The notes under the pieces are model-generated. The model had not been told where the DNA came from. It searched no databases and was given only the letters and a program-made list of their open reading frames with translations. Of a DNA stretch of 64,000 nucleotides, positions 44,882 to 54,918 are shown piece by piece. Location: NCBI GenBank assembly GCA_033220425.1, contig CM065653.1:3534001-3598000 (forward strand). The letters are read 5' to 3'. The first letter of the stretch is position 1; each line of letters opens with the position of its first letter. The DNA is from Lepraria neglecta. Lineage: Eukaryota; Ascomycota; Lecanoromycetes; Lecanorales; Stereocaulaceae. The position numbers and the translations under genes were made by a program.

Positions 44882-45423
44882 CTACACTACCTGATCTTTA
44901 CCCACAATAGCGAAGTCTTCAGAAGCCGTCCGGATAAATTCTGGCAGCCGACTGCGTCCCTAAATACCACTTCAGCACTGGCATTCCCTGTTGAACGGAG
45001 CACTTACATTAGACAATGCTGCCTCGATATATCTATCAAGAAGCTCGTCAAAGCACTGCCGGGCGTCCGTATTCGAGTAAGAGGTAATGCACGACCACCC
45101 TCCCGGCAACCATAATGCTTCAAACATATACCCAAAGTGACAGGCAAAATTGAAGAACTCAGAGCACATTATTGCTGAATTCCGAATGCCTACAGTCAGA
45201 AAGGGCGAGACTGGAGTCGGCGGAATTGGCAAAGTATACTCTCTCGGAAAGAATTGTATCGCCCAATTTGTAAGGTGCCGAGGTGCGAGGATAACGAATG
45301 AGCCGTGCGCTAGGCACTGATAGTTCGGAATATCGTATCCACCAATTGCGGCGGCGGAACCTGCTTGTCTGTTACTATTGCTGTCCAGAATACTGTTACT
45401 TACTTACTGCCGTTCGAATCCAT
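44882..45423 (-). CDS. Orphan protein of 148 residues, three exons
   Basis: Exon 1 is only 16 bases (45423-45408), exon 2 45360-45008 and exon 3 44959-44882. Introns are GTAAGT to AGCAG and GTAAGT to TTTAG, phases consistent. The product opens MDSNGSSAAAIGGYDIPNYQ and contains HGSFVILAPRHLTNWAIQFF, MCSEFFNFACHFGYMFEALW and CFDELLDRYIEAALSNGRSR. Five or more Cys and many aromatic residues; no signal peptide or known domain. The first exon and intron are duplicated, in the other orientation, at 51062-51126. Function unknown. Confidence 0.6.
45362..45423 (-). repeat. Exon-1/intron-1 copy shared with 51062-51126
   Basis: The tiny first exon plus intron (GTAAGTAAGTAA ... GACAGCAATAGTAACAGACA then AGCAG) recurs almost unchanged on the plus strand at 51062-51126. 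This shows that a whole gene start was duplicated and inverted. Confidence 0.85.
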
Positions 45424-45540
45424 TGCACTGTAGAGTTTGAATAGTCAGACAGCTACCGGACAGGATATGAATTTTGCTTTATGGAATGTTTCAGAGGATC
45501 GAATAAAATGAGCGACGGGACAGCTTGGCATTTATTCGTG

Positions 45541-45830
45541 GCATATCAACCCGGTCTCCTGGCGGATCTGCTCTTCCTTGAGTAGTATTCGCATCTCAAA
45601 ACCCGTGAAACATCCCTGAACGCCTTGGATTCGGACGTATTCTCCTGCTCCACGACAGCGGCCATATCCTGAAGAAGCTTAGATTGCCAGGATAATATTA
45701 GACTTAATAACAGGCAATCACGGCAGTATCAAGGCTTATCATGCAGGTGCTGTCACATCAACGCGTAGGTGCTAGTACGTTTTCCTTTGAATAGTGACAC
45801 ACCTGCGAAGGGCTAAGAAGAGCCACCCGA
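45541..45830. repeat. Segmental duplicate of 48235-48720
   Basis: Shared blocks in order: ACATCCCTGAACGCC, ACGACAGC-GCCATATCC, AAGCTTAG-TTGC-AGGAT, CACGGCAGTATC-like, TTATCATGCAGGTGCTGTCA with CATCAACGCGTAGGT, and GCTAAGAAGAGCC. This copy is shorter; the partner has two insertions between blocks. Confidence 0.85.
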
Positions 45831-46005
45831 TCCTGCCGTCCATTTAATAACGGGATATACCAACACCGACGAGATCAACGTACTCTTGCCCATTTCTACA
45901 TTATCTCGGAGATTACCCTAATCCGCCAGCTCGTATTTCACATAAACAACGGGTCACGATTGAAGTCCAAGGCGCCTAGCTTAATACCGGGAAGATGCCA
46001 ACCAG

Positions 46006-46200
46006 GAGAGATAAGCGTCGTTGATCCTTGATCGTATGATTTGGGCTTCCAAATAGAAAATGGCAGAGACCGCCACTATCATTTAGTTTAACGTATTGAC
46101 TTTCTTCGCCCTGTTTTATCGAACTTCACCCCTTTCTCTCCTGCATGCTTGTATAGCCTTCCTCTCACCGACAGCTCCACCTATGTGGCCTTGCTTATAT
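46006..46200. repeat. Diverged duplicate of 42970-43210
   Basis: Partner of the segment upstream of the membrane-protein gene; here it lies upstream of the Zn2Cys6 gene. Similarity is patchy and judged by eye. Confidence 0.5.
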
Positions 46201-46378
46201 CGTCGTTGATAAACCTGCCATTTGAGCGCGAAGATCATGAGCATATCATTCTACCCGATTAACCAAAGACAGCGCGATGGTATGCATTACTTCTACCCTG
46301 AAACACCTGTCTTGCTGGAACATCTATTGTGGGTAGCTTCCGAGACAATTTACATGACCCTGCTAATCCTTGGGTCTT

Positions 46379-47383
46379 ATGAACATTAGTCCAAATCAGA
46401 CGGACTCTTTGGATGTGTTCCACGACTTCGTCTACGCTGAGCAGCATCGGAGTGGAGTCGTCGATCCCATAATTTCTCATAACACCCTCCGCGAGACAAC
46501 ACAACCTATCCATACGCGAGCACCCTCCTGGCAGCATACAACCCCAGCAGAAAAAATTCTTCAGGAGTGGAATGCCAAGTTGGAAGACCAGAATAAGGAT
46601 GAAGTTGATACATCTCTGAAAGACGATATCGATAGCTGTAAATCACTACCGAACGGCAGTCATGATACCCTCCGCGCGACAACACAAACTATCCTTACGC
46701 CAGTACCCTCCTGGCAGCATGCGACCCCAGCAGAAATAATCCTTGAGGAGTGGAATGTCAAGTTGGAAGATCAGACTAAGGATGAAGTCGATACATCTCT
46801 GAAAGACGACATCGATAGCTATAAATGGCTACCAAGCGGCAGCATGACATCGGATCAGAGTTTATTATACACTTTTGCTCTTGAGCAATCAAAAGATCAT
46901 CCAGAAGTGTGTAAATGAAACCCTTTCCTGCCATTGAATGAGGCGTAAGCTGACTACGTCTTAGAGTCCCAGAGGCGATCGGGTAAACACCCTAGAAGAC
47001 TTATCCCCCTTGCGTACTGATACCATTATAGTGTGATGCATGTTATACCCTGGGGCGAGAATGCAAGAGGTCCGATGTTAGAGGGCAATGTCAAAGCTGC
47101 ATAGAGGCTGGTTGGCCTCAGCAGACAGCCATACGGAAAGCACATTGGACAAAGTCTGTAAGAAAAGTACCCAAACAGTTTCGAAGACTTCTCTCTGTAC
47201 TGACTATTTTAGTGTATTAGATGTTCAAAACTGAAATTAAAGTGCAACAAGGATGGAGAATGTGACCGTTGTGCACGACTTCGTTTGCACTGCGTACCCC
47301 GACCCGCCAAATTCCGATGGATACGTCCAAATACGTACCGCTATACCGAAACATGGCTAGAAAAGAAGAGAGTAAAATGTTAG
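46379..47383 (+). CDS. Protein with two C-terminal Zn2Cys6-like clusters, four exons
   Basis: Exons 46379-46906, 46965-46982 (18 bases), 47032-47157 and 47213-47383 give 280 residues, all phase 0. Introns start GTGTGT, GTAAAC and GTAAGA and end TTAG, TATAG and TTTAG. The first part holds two 61-residue repeats (SHNTLRETTQPIHTRAPSWQ and SHDTLRATTQTILTPVPSWQ as starts). The end holds CDACYTLGRECKRSDVRGQC then QSC, a Zn2Cys6 cluster lacking the sixth Cys (Cys183-205), and a full one, CIRCSKLKLKCNKDGECDRC to Cys251, with spacing 2-6-5-2-6. Such binuclear zinc clusters bind DNA in fungal regulators and are normally N-terminal. Intact; targets unknown. Confidence 0.75.
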
Positions 47384-47492
47384 GACGGCGGTGTTAGAAG
47401 TGTATCGCATTGGAAATTCTGTGTGTGGATCAAGCCATGGAGCACTGGATCCTGTATGAGTACAACTTTGTAACGGAACCGGATTCCCGCCA
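47374..47492. repeat. Duplicate of 50244-50360
   Basis: Shares AATGTTAGGACGGCGG, TTGG(A)AATTCTGTGT, GGATCAAGC-ATGGAGC, TGGATCCT-TATGAGTAC and GGAACCGG-TTCCCG. Here the segment begins exactly over the stop codon of the Zn2Cys6 gene, so the partner is the 3-prime flank of a lost paralogue. Confidence 0.85.
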
Positions 47493-48234
47493 ACACTCGG
47501 AGACGCACTGATAATGGAGTCAACCCCCACCGCCCCGTGCCTTCACCGGAGCTATCTGACCCTAAAGCCAACCCATTCGATGCGACAGCACTGGATATAC
47601 AGCACGCATAAGACAGCACACCGATCCTCGAGCGCTCGAGCGAGGAATTATTCCCTTATCATTTCCTTGTGTTTCCCGAAGAGACACCCTATGGTCAGCA
47701 TATTCGTCATCGCATTGAGCGTGCATCCTTGAAACGCGCAGGTCGGCGCGAGCCTGCACTGCATGGAGAATGGGCAGGCATTGTTTGGTGTCCAGGGCAG
47801 CACTAGCTGAGTTAATAGACCAAGAAGCGGATCATTTGTTCAATGTATTAATAGACTTCAATCGTCTTCTTTGTGCACCAAAGCATTACTTAAGCAATCT
47901 TGTCGACATCCCAACTGGATCGTTCGTCAATCCCGCCTCTTCCTTGAAATGAATTCGAGAATGCCGGATGAAGCTAATCAGTCCTCTGTGGTTGCTTGAC
48001 TAATGTATGCATTTACCCTACAGCAGCAGACGCAGTGCAGCATGGACTGTGCGTGACGGTGATTGAAGACTGCCTTGGATGTCGCAGCGAGCAGAAGCAC
48101 GAGCAATCAGATGGTAGAGATTACGGGCGTGCATAAGATCGACAGTGAAGGGATGGATCATGAATGAATATGGGGGCCTGCCCGTGCCAGACATGGAACC
48201 ACTTTACATTCCTGTGCCAGTCCGCTAATGGGTA

Positions 48235-48720
48235 CGCTTCTCCGAGTAGCCTTCGTATTGAAAAGTCCGTAAGACATCCCTGAACGCCTCGGGTTCGGGA
48301 TATGTTTACCCACGACAGCAGCCATATCCAGAAAAAGCTTAGGTTGCGAGGATGATATTGACAGGGTTGGGTATAAATTTCGAGTGCCGATGAGTCTCTT
48401 CCCTGTAGCGCCACGCCATAAAGGCCCCAACCGCTTGGTTGACTCGTAGCTTAATTGAACTGAAAAGGGATTTTGACTGACTATAGCCAATTACGGCAGT
48501 ATCTATGGCGAAGTGGAGTCGCAGTTACATCGGCGCTTCCCACGAAGACGCTGGACTGTCTAGGTTTATCATGCAGGTGCTGTCACATCAACGCGTAGGT
48601 ACGGATCGTACAATTTTGCTTGAATGGTAATACACCTATCCTAGAGAATCTGAAAGCCGAGCTGATCTTTCTATAATAGATATACCTTACCTTGACGGCT
48701 AAGAAGAGCCGTAGACCCCG
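48235..48720. repeat. Segmental duplicate of 45541-45830, with insertions
   Basis: Same block order as the partner 2.7 kb upstream, with extra DNA at about 48365-48480 and 48505-48565. The best-kept part is the 33-base stretch starting ATCATGCAGGTGCTGTCACA at about 48571. Confidence 0.85.
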
Positions 48721-48825
48721 TCCTCCAACGCAGAAGCAGCGTTCTTCCTTCGGAAGAGCCATAATACTCAGCCGAAATTAGCCCAATCGTTTATCACCAT
48801 AAAGATTGATTCCTCCTTGCTTCTA

Positions 48826-48935
48826 GTCTTCTTGAGCTCCAGGCTTTTTCCGTCAACCCCATCGCCAAGCTGGACATCAAGAATTTTCTCGAGGCCAGTC
48901 CGGTCCCTCCACCTTTGGACGACACCCTATAGTCT
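48826..48935. repeat. Duplicate of 55218-55315
   Basis: Shares TTCTTGAGCTCCAGGC, GTCAACCCC-TCGCCAAGCT, GGAATTTTCTCGAGGCCAG-like and CCCTCCACCTTTG. The partner lies upstream of the Myb-repeat gene and this copy upstream of another Myb-like gene. Confidence 0.85.
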
Positions 48936-49200
48936 CTACCCACACCTTCATAGCCTTGACGATACTATTAGAAGTTAAAGGAGCCTGATCCCTGGAGGCG
49001 AAGGCATTATCTTGATAAAGTGACCATGAATTTCAATCGCAAGCGCTGAACCGGTTGGGTCATCGCCAGGTACAAGCCGCAATATTTCCATAAAGAGGTC
49101 TTGAGTCACTCTTTGCTACAGTATAACAATCTTCCTCATTAGTGAAGCATATAATCATCTCCCTTTGGGTATCCGCACATCGAATTCAGCATCGGACATC

Positions 49201-50003
49201 ATGGCTTCGCACCGCACAGGATATGGCTCAAGTCCCGGATCAAATGCCTTTGGCTCTGGCAATCACGACAGTGATTTCGGTCATCAGGAAAACATCGGCC
49301 TGAACGTAGCGCAATCAGACGCCACACCTAGACGTCGAAGTTTGGCGATCCAGGACTTATTGAATCCGTGTGACGATGAAGTAAGACAATCTCCTCAAAC
49401 CACTTCATCCCAATCCAGTAGCGACGAGGACATACGACCATCAGCAAATCTTTCGCGCGCCCCAGTCTCTCGTTAGAGCAAAAAGTCTCCTAAATCGGGT
49501 ACTCATGCTCGTCCAAGCAGCACATCTCACACATCCAAAGATGGCTCTCGTCGACGTTCTCGTCGACCAGCCCGATCTCCATCAAGCTCGCCCGAAATTG
49601 CACGAAAGACGAGAGCATCCCGACCAGCATATTCCACCGAAGAGCAGCACTTCATCTGGTATTTGCGTATTGACCGTGGATACCTCTGGCCTGATCTTTT
49701 AGAGGCTTTCAACGCTCGCTTTGCTCGTAATGGAGGCCGGCGTAAGCTGAGTGGCCTTCAGTGCAGATACTATCGACTTCTCGGTGAATACGGCATACCT
49801 CAAGTGAGGAAGCTGAGGACTGCCGACGTGGTGCAGAGGTACGGAATGAAGGCAAACCTTGCCAGGGCTGGACACCGCGTCACATATCCTTGGCTGAGCG
49901 GCCAATATCCAAACAACGCGTATGGCCAGGTGCTCGACGGTAAGATCATAGCTCATTCATTCAACTGCTCGACTGACGTCTAATAGAACGCCGACCGCGA
50001 TGA
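49201..50003 (+). CDS. Myb/SANT-like DNA-binding protein, three exons
   Basis: Exons 49201-49380, 49477-49939 and 49987-50003 give 219 residues. Introns are GTAAGA to CGTTAG (96 bases, phase 0) and GTAAGA to AATAG. The N-terminal half is Ser/Arg-rich (SRRRSRRPARSPSSSPE). The C-terminal half carries YSTEEQHFIWYLRIDRGYLW, LLEAFNARFARNGG and GLQCRYYRLLGEYG, the pattern of fungal Myb-like modules with conserved Trp/Phe and YYR. The first intron is itself open in frame except for its last codon, TAG, so retaining it would give a short truncated product. Likely DNA-binding; targets unknown. Confidence 0.7.
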
Positions 50004-50177
50004 GGGACCAATGCCGATATCGATCGAAGGGATTGCTACGTATCTCAGGAGCATCGGGTGAATATCATGATTTTCGGTTCTCGATGAATTTGCTGCGTTT
50101 CAAAGGTGGTACTGCATTTCTATTTCAGTATTTTGGGAAAAGCCACATTTCGGGAGGTTTGCGATTTTGAGATGATC

Positions 50178-50236
50178 GCTGCAACTGTGTCCAATAAAGC
50201 GAGCCAATGTATGTAATTCCGCTGATACGTCTCGTG
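50178..50236. repeat. Duplicate of 54775-54842
   Basis: Shares ATCGCTGCAAC-GTGTCC, AATAAAGCGAGC, TATGTAATTCCGCTG and CTCGTGG-GTT. Each copy follows the 3-prime end of a zinc-finger or Myb gene. Confidence 0.85.
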
Positions 50237-50243
50237 GCGTTAA

Positions 50244-50360
50244 GAATGTTAGGACGGCGGTTTCAGAAGCATTGGGAATTCTGTGTATGGATCAAGCTAT
50301 GGAGCGTTGGATCCTATATGAGTACATCTTTGTAAATACCACTGGAACCGGTTTCCCGTC
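50244..50360. repeat. Duplicate of 47374-47492
   Basis: The partner covers the stop codon and 3-prime flank of the Zn2Cys6 gene. Here the gene itself is absent. Confidence 0.85.
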
Positions 50361-51061
50361 ATTGTAATTTTTTAGAACATGGAGCAGTATGCAGTTGCAC
50401 ACATGCAGACTGAAATGGGGCGCGGCAATCGTACAGATGCTTCTGCACTAATGCAGTCTACCTATGTGTGGGCCAAAAGCCGGTGAGTACCGCTAGCCGG
50501 GGGAGAGTCAAAGCTCCTTGTTCTCCACATTAATGCTGCAGTGTGTGGAGCTAGCGGGGAAGGAGCAGCCAAGTATGTCTTAGTGTACGGATAAAGGATT
50601 GGGAAAGAGTCGGGCTGTGAAAACGCACGGATCACCTATAAGTTACTATGCCGTTGTTAAATGATGTGTCCTCAGCTGGCGGCTCTGCAGTAAGTTTTAA
50701 AATACTTCTTTGATCGCCTTTCTATTTTGTCTCTTTGTTTCACTCAGCAAAATTCGCCACAAAGTTCATCCAACAAACACAAATGTATTACCTGCTACAC
50801 TCCGTCATCAATATATTTCTACTCGCTGCCGCCTGTGACGGCGGATCCACCACCGCCACCACCAGCGCCGCCGCCGCCTCCACTAGTACTTTGACTGTAT
50901 ACTGTTGGGGCCGAACAAGAAATTCTTGTACGGTGCTCTCCAACGAAAGCGCAAAAGTACTGCGGGATTGGTGTTTACCGATGATCACTACAATCGTTTT
51001 CATTGTGTATTTCACCCGGAGACGGTAGTTCAAGATCCAGACGTGTTGACCCAAGTTAAGT

Positions 51062-51126
51062 AACGGATCTGAACGACAGTAAGTAAGTAATAACATTTCC
51101 GGACAGCAATAGTAACAGACAAGCAG
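51062..51126 (+). repeat. Inverted copy of exon 1/intron 1 of the 148-residue orphan
   Basis: Reads ACGGATCTGAACGACA then GTAAGTAAGTAA to AGCAG, where the intact partner has ATGGATTCGAACGGCA. The start codon has become ACG and the donor and acceptor persist. The downstream coding part is not similar. Confidence 0.8.
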
Positions 51127-51150
51127 ATTTCACATCCGGAAGCGACAGCA

Positions 51151-51600
51151 ATGTCTAGGATCTTTGCCGAGATAGGAGGTGGGATATATATCGTGGAAAG
51201 CAGAATGCTGTGGGGGATGTCTCGAACGAAAAAGAAAGAGATGACTGTATCTGACATTGATCGTTGCCTTTACAGCCAATGGCTTAATTGGAAGAAGGCC
51301 CAAGAGGGCTCAATAAGGGTTAATGATGAAAGAGTACTGGAATACAAGACGGAGCAGGTGCGGAAGTCTTTCGGATTGTTCGGTAAAAGGCCCTTCTCCG
51401 ACACAGAGCTAGAGGGTTGGACCCAAGAGATATCGTGCTTCGTCACGGAAAGTCCTGGTTCTGAAACTCTCTTATCCCTCGTCGTACGCTTCGAGAAACG
51501 GTTCCCATATATGAAAAACCGCGTTGGACAAGGCTTCTTTGAAACTGTGAGGGGAGATATCCAGTTGGTGCCTTCAAACAACGATATGACGCTCTTTTAG
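51151..51600 (+). CDS. Hypothetical protein of 149 residues
   Basis: An intact frame from ATG 51151 (MSRIFAEIGGGIYIVESRML) through VSDIDRCLYSQWLNWKKAQE and ELEGWTQEISCFVTES to a stop at 51600. It begins 25 bases after the acceptor of the duplicated exon/intron segment, so transcripts may start there. No domain, signal peptide or helix span recognised. The clean frame with mixed composition favours a real gene. Confidence 0.5.
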   Translation: MSRIFAEIGGGIYIVESRMLWGMSRTKKKEMTVSDIDRCLYSQWLNWKKAQEGSIRVNDERVLEYKTEQVRKSFGLFGKRPFSDTELEGWTQEISCFVTESPGSETLLSLVVRFEKRFPYMKNRVGQGFFETVRGDIQLVPSNNDMTLF

Positions 51601-52805
51601 GGATGATACACTGTAATTTTGCGATCTAGCAAGTCTTAGCCGCTATATTACCCCAAAATAAATTCTTGTAAAACTCTCTTGCATTTTTGTAACATTAATC
51701 GCAAAACTTTTCTCCCATTACGTTTTGGCAAGGGCGGGCTAGTATAGGGTGATCCAAGGGAGACTTCTCCCGCCAATGCTGACCAAATGCAGCTCATTCC
51801 TGTTCGCTTATCCAATAAGATATAGGAGATCTCCAGGTGGTGCCATCGAATAACGATGAGTTGTGGTGATGCAGGGTTTACCCGCCGTAATACGCCCGAG
51901 TACTTGCGTGTCCCCTGAGCAAGAATGAGCCGGAACTCTGACCGTACTAGCTCGAAATAATGGAAACCTGTATACGTTAGTGCCTGATAAGACCTTCGAA
52001 GCAGACCTATCGTAATGATGATTGCCCACAATTGGTACAATATGATTCCATTGGTGTATGATAATACGACTCACCATCGCTGTCTTCTAAGCTTGTTTCG
52101 AATTTTGACATTCGGTCCACCATCTTCTGGCCTGCCTACATTCATAGAACCACCGATTTTCTCCCTGACCAAAGAGTGGAAGATCATTCTTTCAAACAGG
52201 CTCCACGACCACCTATTCACCTTTCGGGATGGCCCCGAATTTACCACTGATCGGGTAAGACTGTGACTCGGGTCATTTTTATTCATAGACTCGAAAACTT
52301 AGGCAGGTCCCGATACGGGATTGGTTCGGATATTAGAACCCTCACGCAGAGGTTCCTTTCTGGATTAGACAAAACTCCTTAAAGTACGATTCTTCCCGTC
52401 GTAATAATTTTCATCCTTTCTCGCCCATGGTTCCCTTTTGCTGTTTGAATGCTTTGATTCTGCAATACACTGGCGCTAGTGAGGTTTGCCTTAACCAAGG
52501 CTTCTGCACTTCACCGGTGTGAGCTCACAATTCAACCTCAAAATATTTCGCATCTCACCACCGGCCTTTTTCCACATCTCCCCATAACCTCAATCGATAC
52601 CATATACGACTAATCAAAGCAGCTCTCCCCCGCACCGTGCCAGAACCGTCAAGTCCGCTGTTATGCGCACTTTTTGACAGGTATTTCTCAAGCTCATCGC
52701 TGAGTAACAACCTGTCACAAACTGATTCCTCCGCAGCACAAACTGAAAACATAAGAAGAAGGCACTTCTGGATGACCTGAGAAAGTACTTATAACTTCGA
52801 TAATA
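51601..52805. other. Intergenic with duplicates
   Basis: Contains about 51735-51765 (CCAAGGGAGACTTCTCCCGC, shared with 54713-54745) and 52286-52425 (shared with 54919-55050). Frames at 52015-52266 (plus) and 52752-52555 (minus, 65 codons) have no motif; the latter would be divergent from the zinc-knuckle gene. Confidence 0.5.
52286..52425. repeat. Duplicate of 54919-55050
   Basis: Shares GACTCGAAAACTT, TTCGGATATTAGAACCC, CCTTAAAGTACGATTCTTCC and CTTTCTCGC. The two copies flank the zinc-knuckle gene as direct repeats about 2.6 kb apart. Confidence 0.85.
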
Positions 52806-54455
52806 ATGCCTGGCGACTATTACCGCCCCCGTAAGAACGGTTCTGACTATTTACACCGGTCCAATTACAAGCGTCTGACTCTTCCGGATGTTTCTTTACC
52901 TCCGGTTGCTTCGCAGCCAAAAACGAAAGCTGCCTCCTCACAGCATCGTCCCCATCGCTCACCTTTAGCCAAGATAAAAATCGACCTGAGATCAGTAATT
53001 GCGAGATCAGAAGGAATCAAACAGTCTTCTACAAGTGATCATAGCAAGGGCCAGAGAAAAATTTCAAACAGGGCCCGTTCAGCATCTCGACCATCTAGTT
53101 ACAACCCACTGTCACCATCAGTGCTGGAAGCACCCAAAGCTCTACGTTGTGATACGACATACGTCGCAAGGAAACTCTCTACTGATTTAAGCATATCTCA
53201 TTGTTCATCCTCACATTCTCCCATAGTCGCTCCCTGGAATAACCACCAGACCGAGATGACAGTTTTTGGCGACGATTACGATTGTCCAGCCAAGCGTGCT
53301 CGCATCGCACCTACCACGGACTCACCGCTGCCAGATTTCATTGATAGGTGCGACAATTACGGCTGCAACAGCTTCCACAGCTACTTCGATTGCCCTCTGG
53401 AGAAGAAATGCTGGGGTTGCCGCTTAAAAAATCACTTTACCTCAGATTGTCCTATGACATGCACGAACTGCTGCTTTGAAGGCCATACTAGTAAACACTG
53501 CGAGGAATTCGAAATGGATCCTTACACAGGCATCGCGCGTCCACGAAGGCCTTTCAAGCCTGGTTCTTCTGCTAACACAATACTGCCTGTACTTTCGCCA
53601 GGCAAAATCTACCAACATGCTTTAACACCGCTGCAGCAACTACCTACACCAAGGCACGAACACGGTGAATTCACTGTGGCTGGATCTAGCTCAAAAGTCC
53701 ATATGGAAAGCTTGACAGACAGTCTCTATCAAACGTCACGAACTCCACCCGCCTGTATGCCTATCACAAGGGAGACTCTCCCTTCTCGAACCCATGACGA
53801 GAATGGAAACAAGATATACTGTACATTCTGGCTCCGGACCGGTCATTGTGCCTATGAAGCTACACCACGTGGATGCACGCTGAAGCATGAGATACCACCA
53901 GATGAAGCGATACAACGAGGAATAGGCATCAACATCAGTGCTCCATGGCTTAGGAACGATCCTGTTGTCCAAGAATTGGAGCACGAGAGGCAATCGCGTC
54001 GATCATCGGGACTATTTATACATCGAGAGAGGATGGCTGGGCCTTCGCTTACTGGAATGCGCCTATTGTCGCGAGAGTCTCGCCCAAATCCAGATCCCTC
54101 AGTCCAAGATGCCTTCCGGTCAATCAAGTGGCTACAAGAGCGTGATCAAAACCCAGAGCCCGCAAGGCTCCACACCAACACATCGAACTCCTCCCTCCAA
54201 GAACCTTCCAACCAGCAACAACCCCCCAGGCAATCCGTACGAGAAAACTTCCAATCCCTGGGCCCACCTCCCGAACTATCAGAATCCTACCAAGAATCTA
54301 GGACCCCAGCACTAACTAAATATAAGCCAGCAGCGATAATGGCCGAATCACGCCCACAGAAGACTTATGCATCCCCTCACACTCCCATCCTACAAAAATC
54401 CGGCTCCCGACAGCCTACAGTATTCAAAGAGGAAGGCGGATCTGGGAGGGTATGA
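52806..54455 (+). CDS. Protein with CCHC zinc knuckles and a fungal CCCH finger
   Basis: 549 residues, intronless. A basic Ser-rich N-terminus is followed by a Cys cluster from 182 (CDNYGCNSFHSYFDC), two CCHC knuckles CWGCRLKNHFTSDC (202-215) and CTNCCFEGHTSKHC (219-232), and a CCCH-like finger YCTFWLRTGHCAYEATPRGC ending TLKHEIP (from 339), a pattern seen in fungal RNA- or nucleic-acid-binding proteins. The C-terminus is Pro/Gln/Ser-rich. The stop overlaps the ATG of a following frame as ATGA (54452-54455); that frame has a Glu/Lys coiled-coil that fits as a C-terminal continuation, so a one-base difference or unrecognised intron may have split the gene. CCHC knuckles also occur in mobile elements, but the CCCH finger favours a host gene. 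Confidence 0.75.
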   Translation: MPGDYYRPRKNGSDYLHRSNYKRLTLPDVSLPPVASQPKTKAASSQHRPHRSPLAKIKIDLRSVIARSEGIKQSSTSDHSKGQRKISNRARSASRPSSYNPLSPSVLEAPKALRCDTTYVARKLSTDLSISHCSSSHSPIVAPWNNHQTEMTVFGDDYDCPAKRARIAPTTDSPLPDFIDRCDNYGCNSFHSYFDCPLEKKCWGCRLKNHFTSDCPMTCTNCCFEGHTSKHCEEFEMDPYTGIARPRRPFKPGSSANTILPVLSPGKIYQHALTPLQQLPTPRHEHGEFTVAGSSSKVHMESLTDSLYQTSRTPPACMPITRETLPSRTHDENGNKIYCTFWLRTGHCAYEATPRGCTLKHEIPPDEAIQRGIGINISAPWLRNDPVVQELEHERQSRRSSGLFIHRERMAGPSLTGMRLLSRESRPNPDPSVQDAFRSIKWLQERDQNPEPARLHTNTSNSSLQEPSNQQQPPRQSVRENFQSLGPPPELSESYQESRTPALTKYKPAAIMAESRPQKTYASPHTPILQKSGSRQPTVFKEEGGSGRV

Positions 54456-54661
54456 TTTACAAGCCGGATATACCTAAGCCGGAGCTCGCTACTAGTAAAA
54501 GCAAGTCTACCGGGGACGATTCAGCCAAGATGAAAGAGTTTGAAGAGGAAGAATACTTTAAACGGAAGCGACATGAGGCTGAGATGGCTAGGAAGGTGGA
54601 GGAGCAGATATTGGAGTATGAGCATGAGTTGAGGATGGTGGAGCTGAGGAAGCCCAAGTAG
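54452..54661 (+). CDS. Coiled-coil C-terminal segment overlapping the zinc-knuckle gene
   Basis: 69 codons, MIYKPDIPKPELATSKSKST then a charged helix (EFEEEEYFKRKRHEAEMARK and EEQILEYEHELRMVELRK). It starts on the ATGA shared with the preceding stop. Eukaryotes rarely translate such pairs separately, so it is most likely the true end of the upstream protein in another frame. Confidence 0.5.
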   Translation: MIYKPDIPKPELATSKSKSTGDDSAKMKEFEEEEYFKRKRHEAEMARKVEEQILEYEHELRMVELRKPK

Positions 54662-54774
54662 ATTCTTGCGAACTCTCTGTCCTCTTGTAACACCAATCAG
54701 TTGTACGTAGTAGGGTATTCCAAGGGAGACTTCTCCCGCCAGTTGTCACCGCCAAAATAAAATAACCAAATCCA

Positions 54775-54842
54775 TCGATAATCGCTGCAACCGTGTCCAA
54801 TAAAGCGAGCTAGTATATGTAATTCCGCTGCTCGTGGTGTTC
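54775..54842. repeat. Duplicate of 50178-50236
   Basis: Partner of the block after the Myb-like gene; here it follows the coiled-coil segment. Confidence 0.85.
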
Positions 54843-54918
54843 AACCCCTAGCTTGATTAATTCGAGATAGTTGCGGAACGCTGAGCTCTCATACTAGTCA
54901 GCCATCAGTGAAGCGTGC

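Larger units (their letters stand above)
47493..49200. other. Repeat-rich intergenic region
   Basis: Contains the longer copy of the segmental duplicate (48235-48720) and a copy of the 48826-48935 block. Open frames at 47514-47732 and 48490-48121 lack motifs and the latter lies inside the duplicate. Confidence 0.5.
50004..51150. other. Intergenic mosaic of duplicates
   Basis: Holds 50178-50236 (shared with 54775-54842), 50244-50360 (shared with 47374-47492), a block near 50460-50500 resembling 57035-57070, and the inverted exon/intron copy at 51062-51126. A GCC-rich trinucleotide run lies at 50838-50880 inside a weak 81-codon frame starting at 50783. Confidence 0.55.

Noticed and set aside
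28000-49000. Secondary-metabolite cluster
   Set aside because: No polyketide synthase, peptide synthetase, terpene cyclase or P450 gene was seen, so the FKBP is not read as a cluster self-resistance gene.
49474-49476. Nonsense mutation in the Myb-like gene
   Set aside because: The TAG is the last codon of a phase-0 intron with a good GTAAGA donor at 49381, so the gene can be intact.
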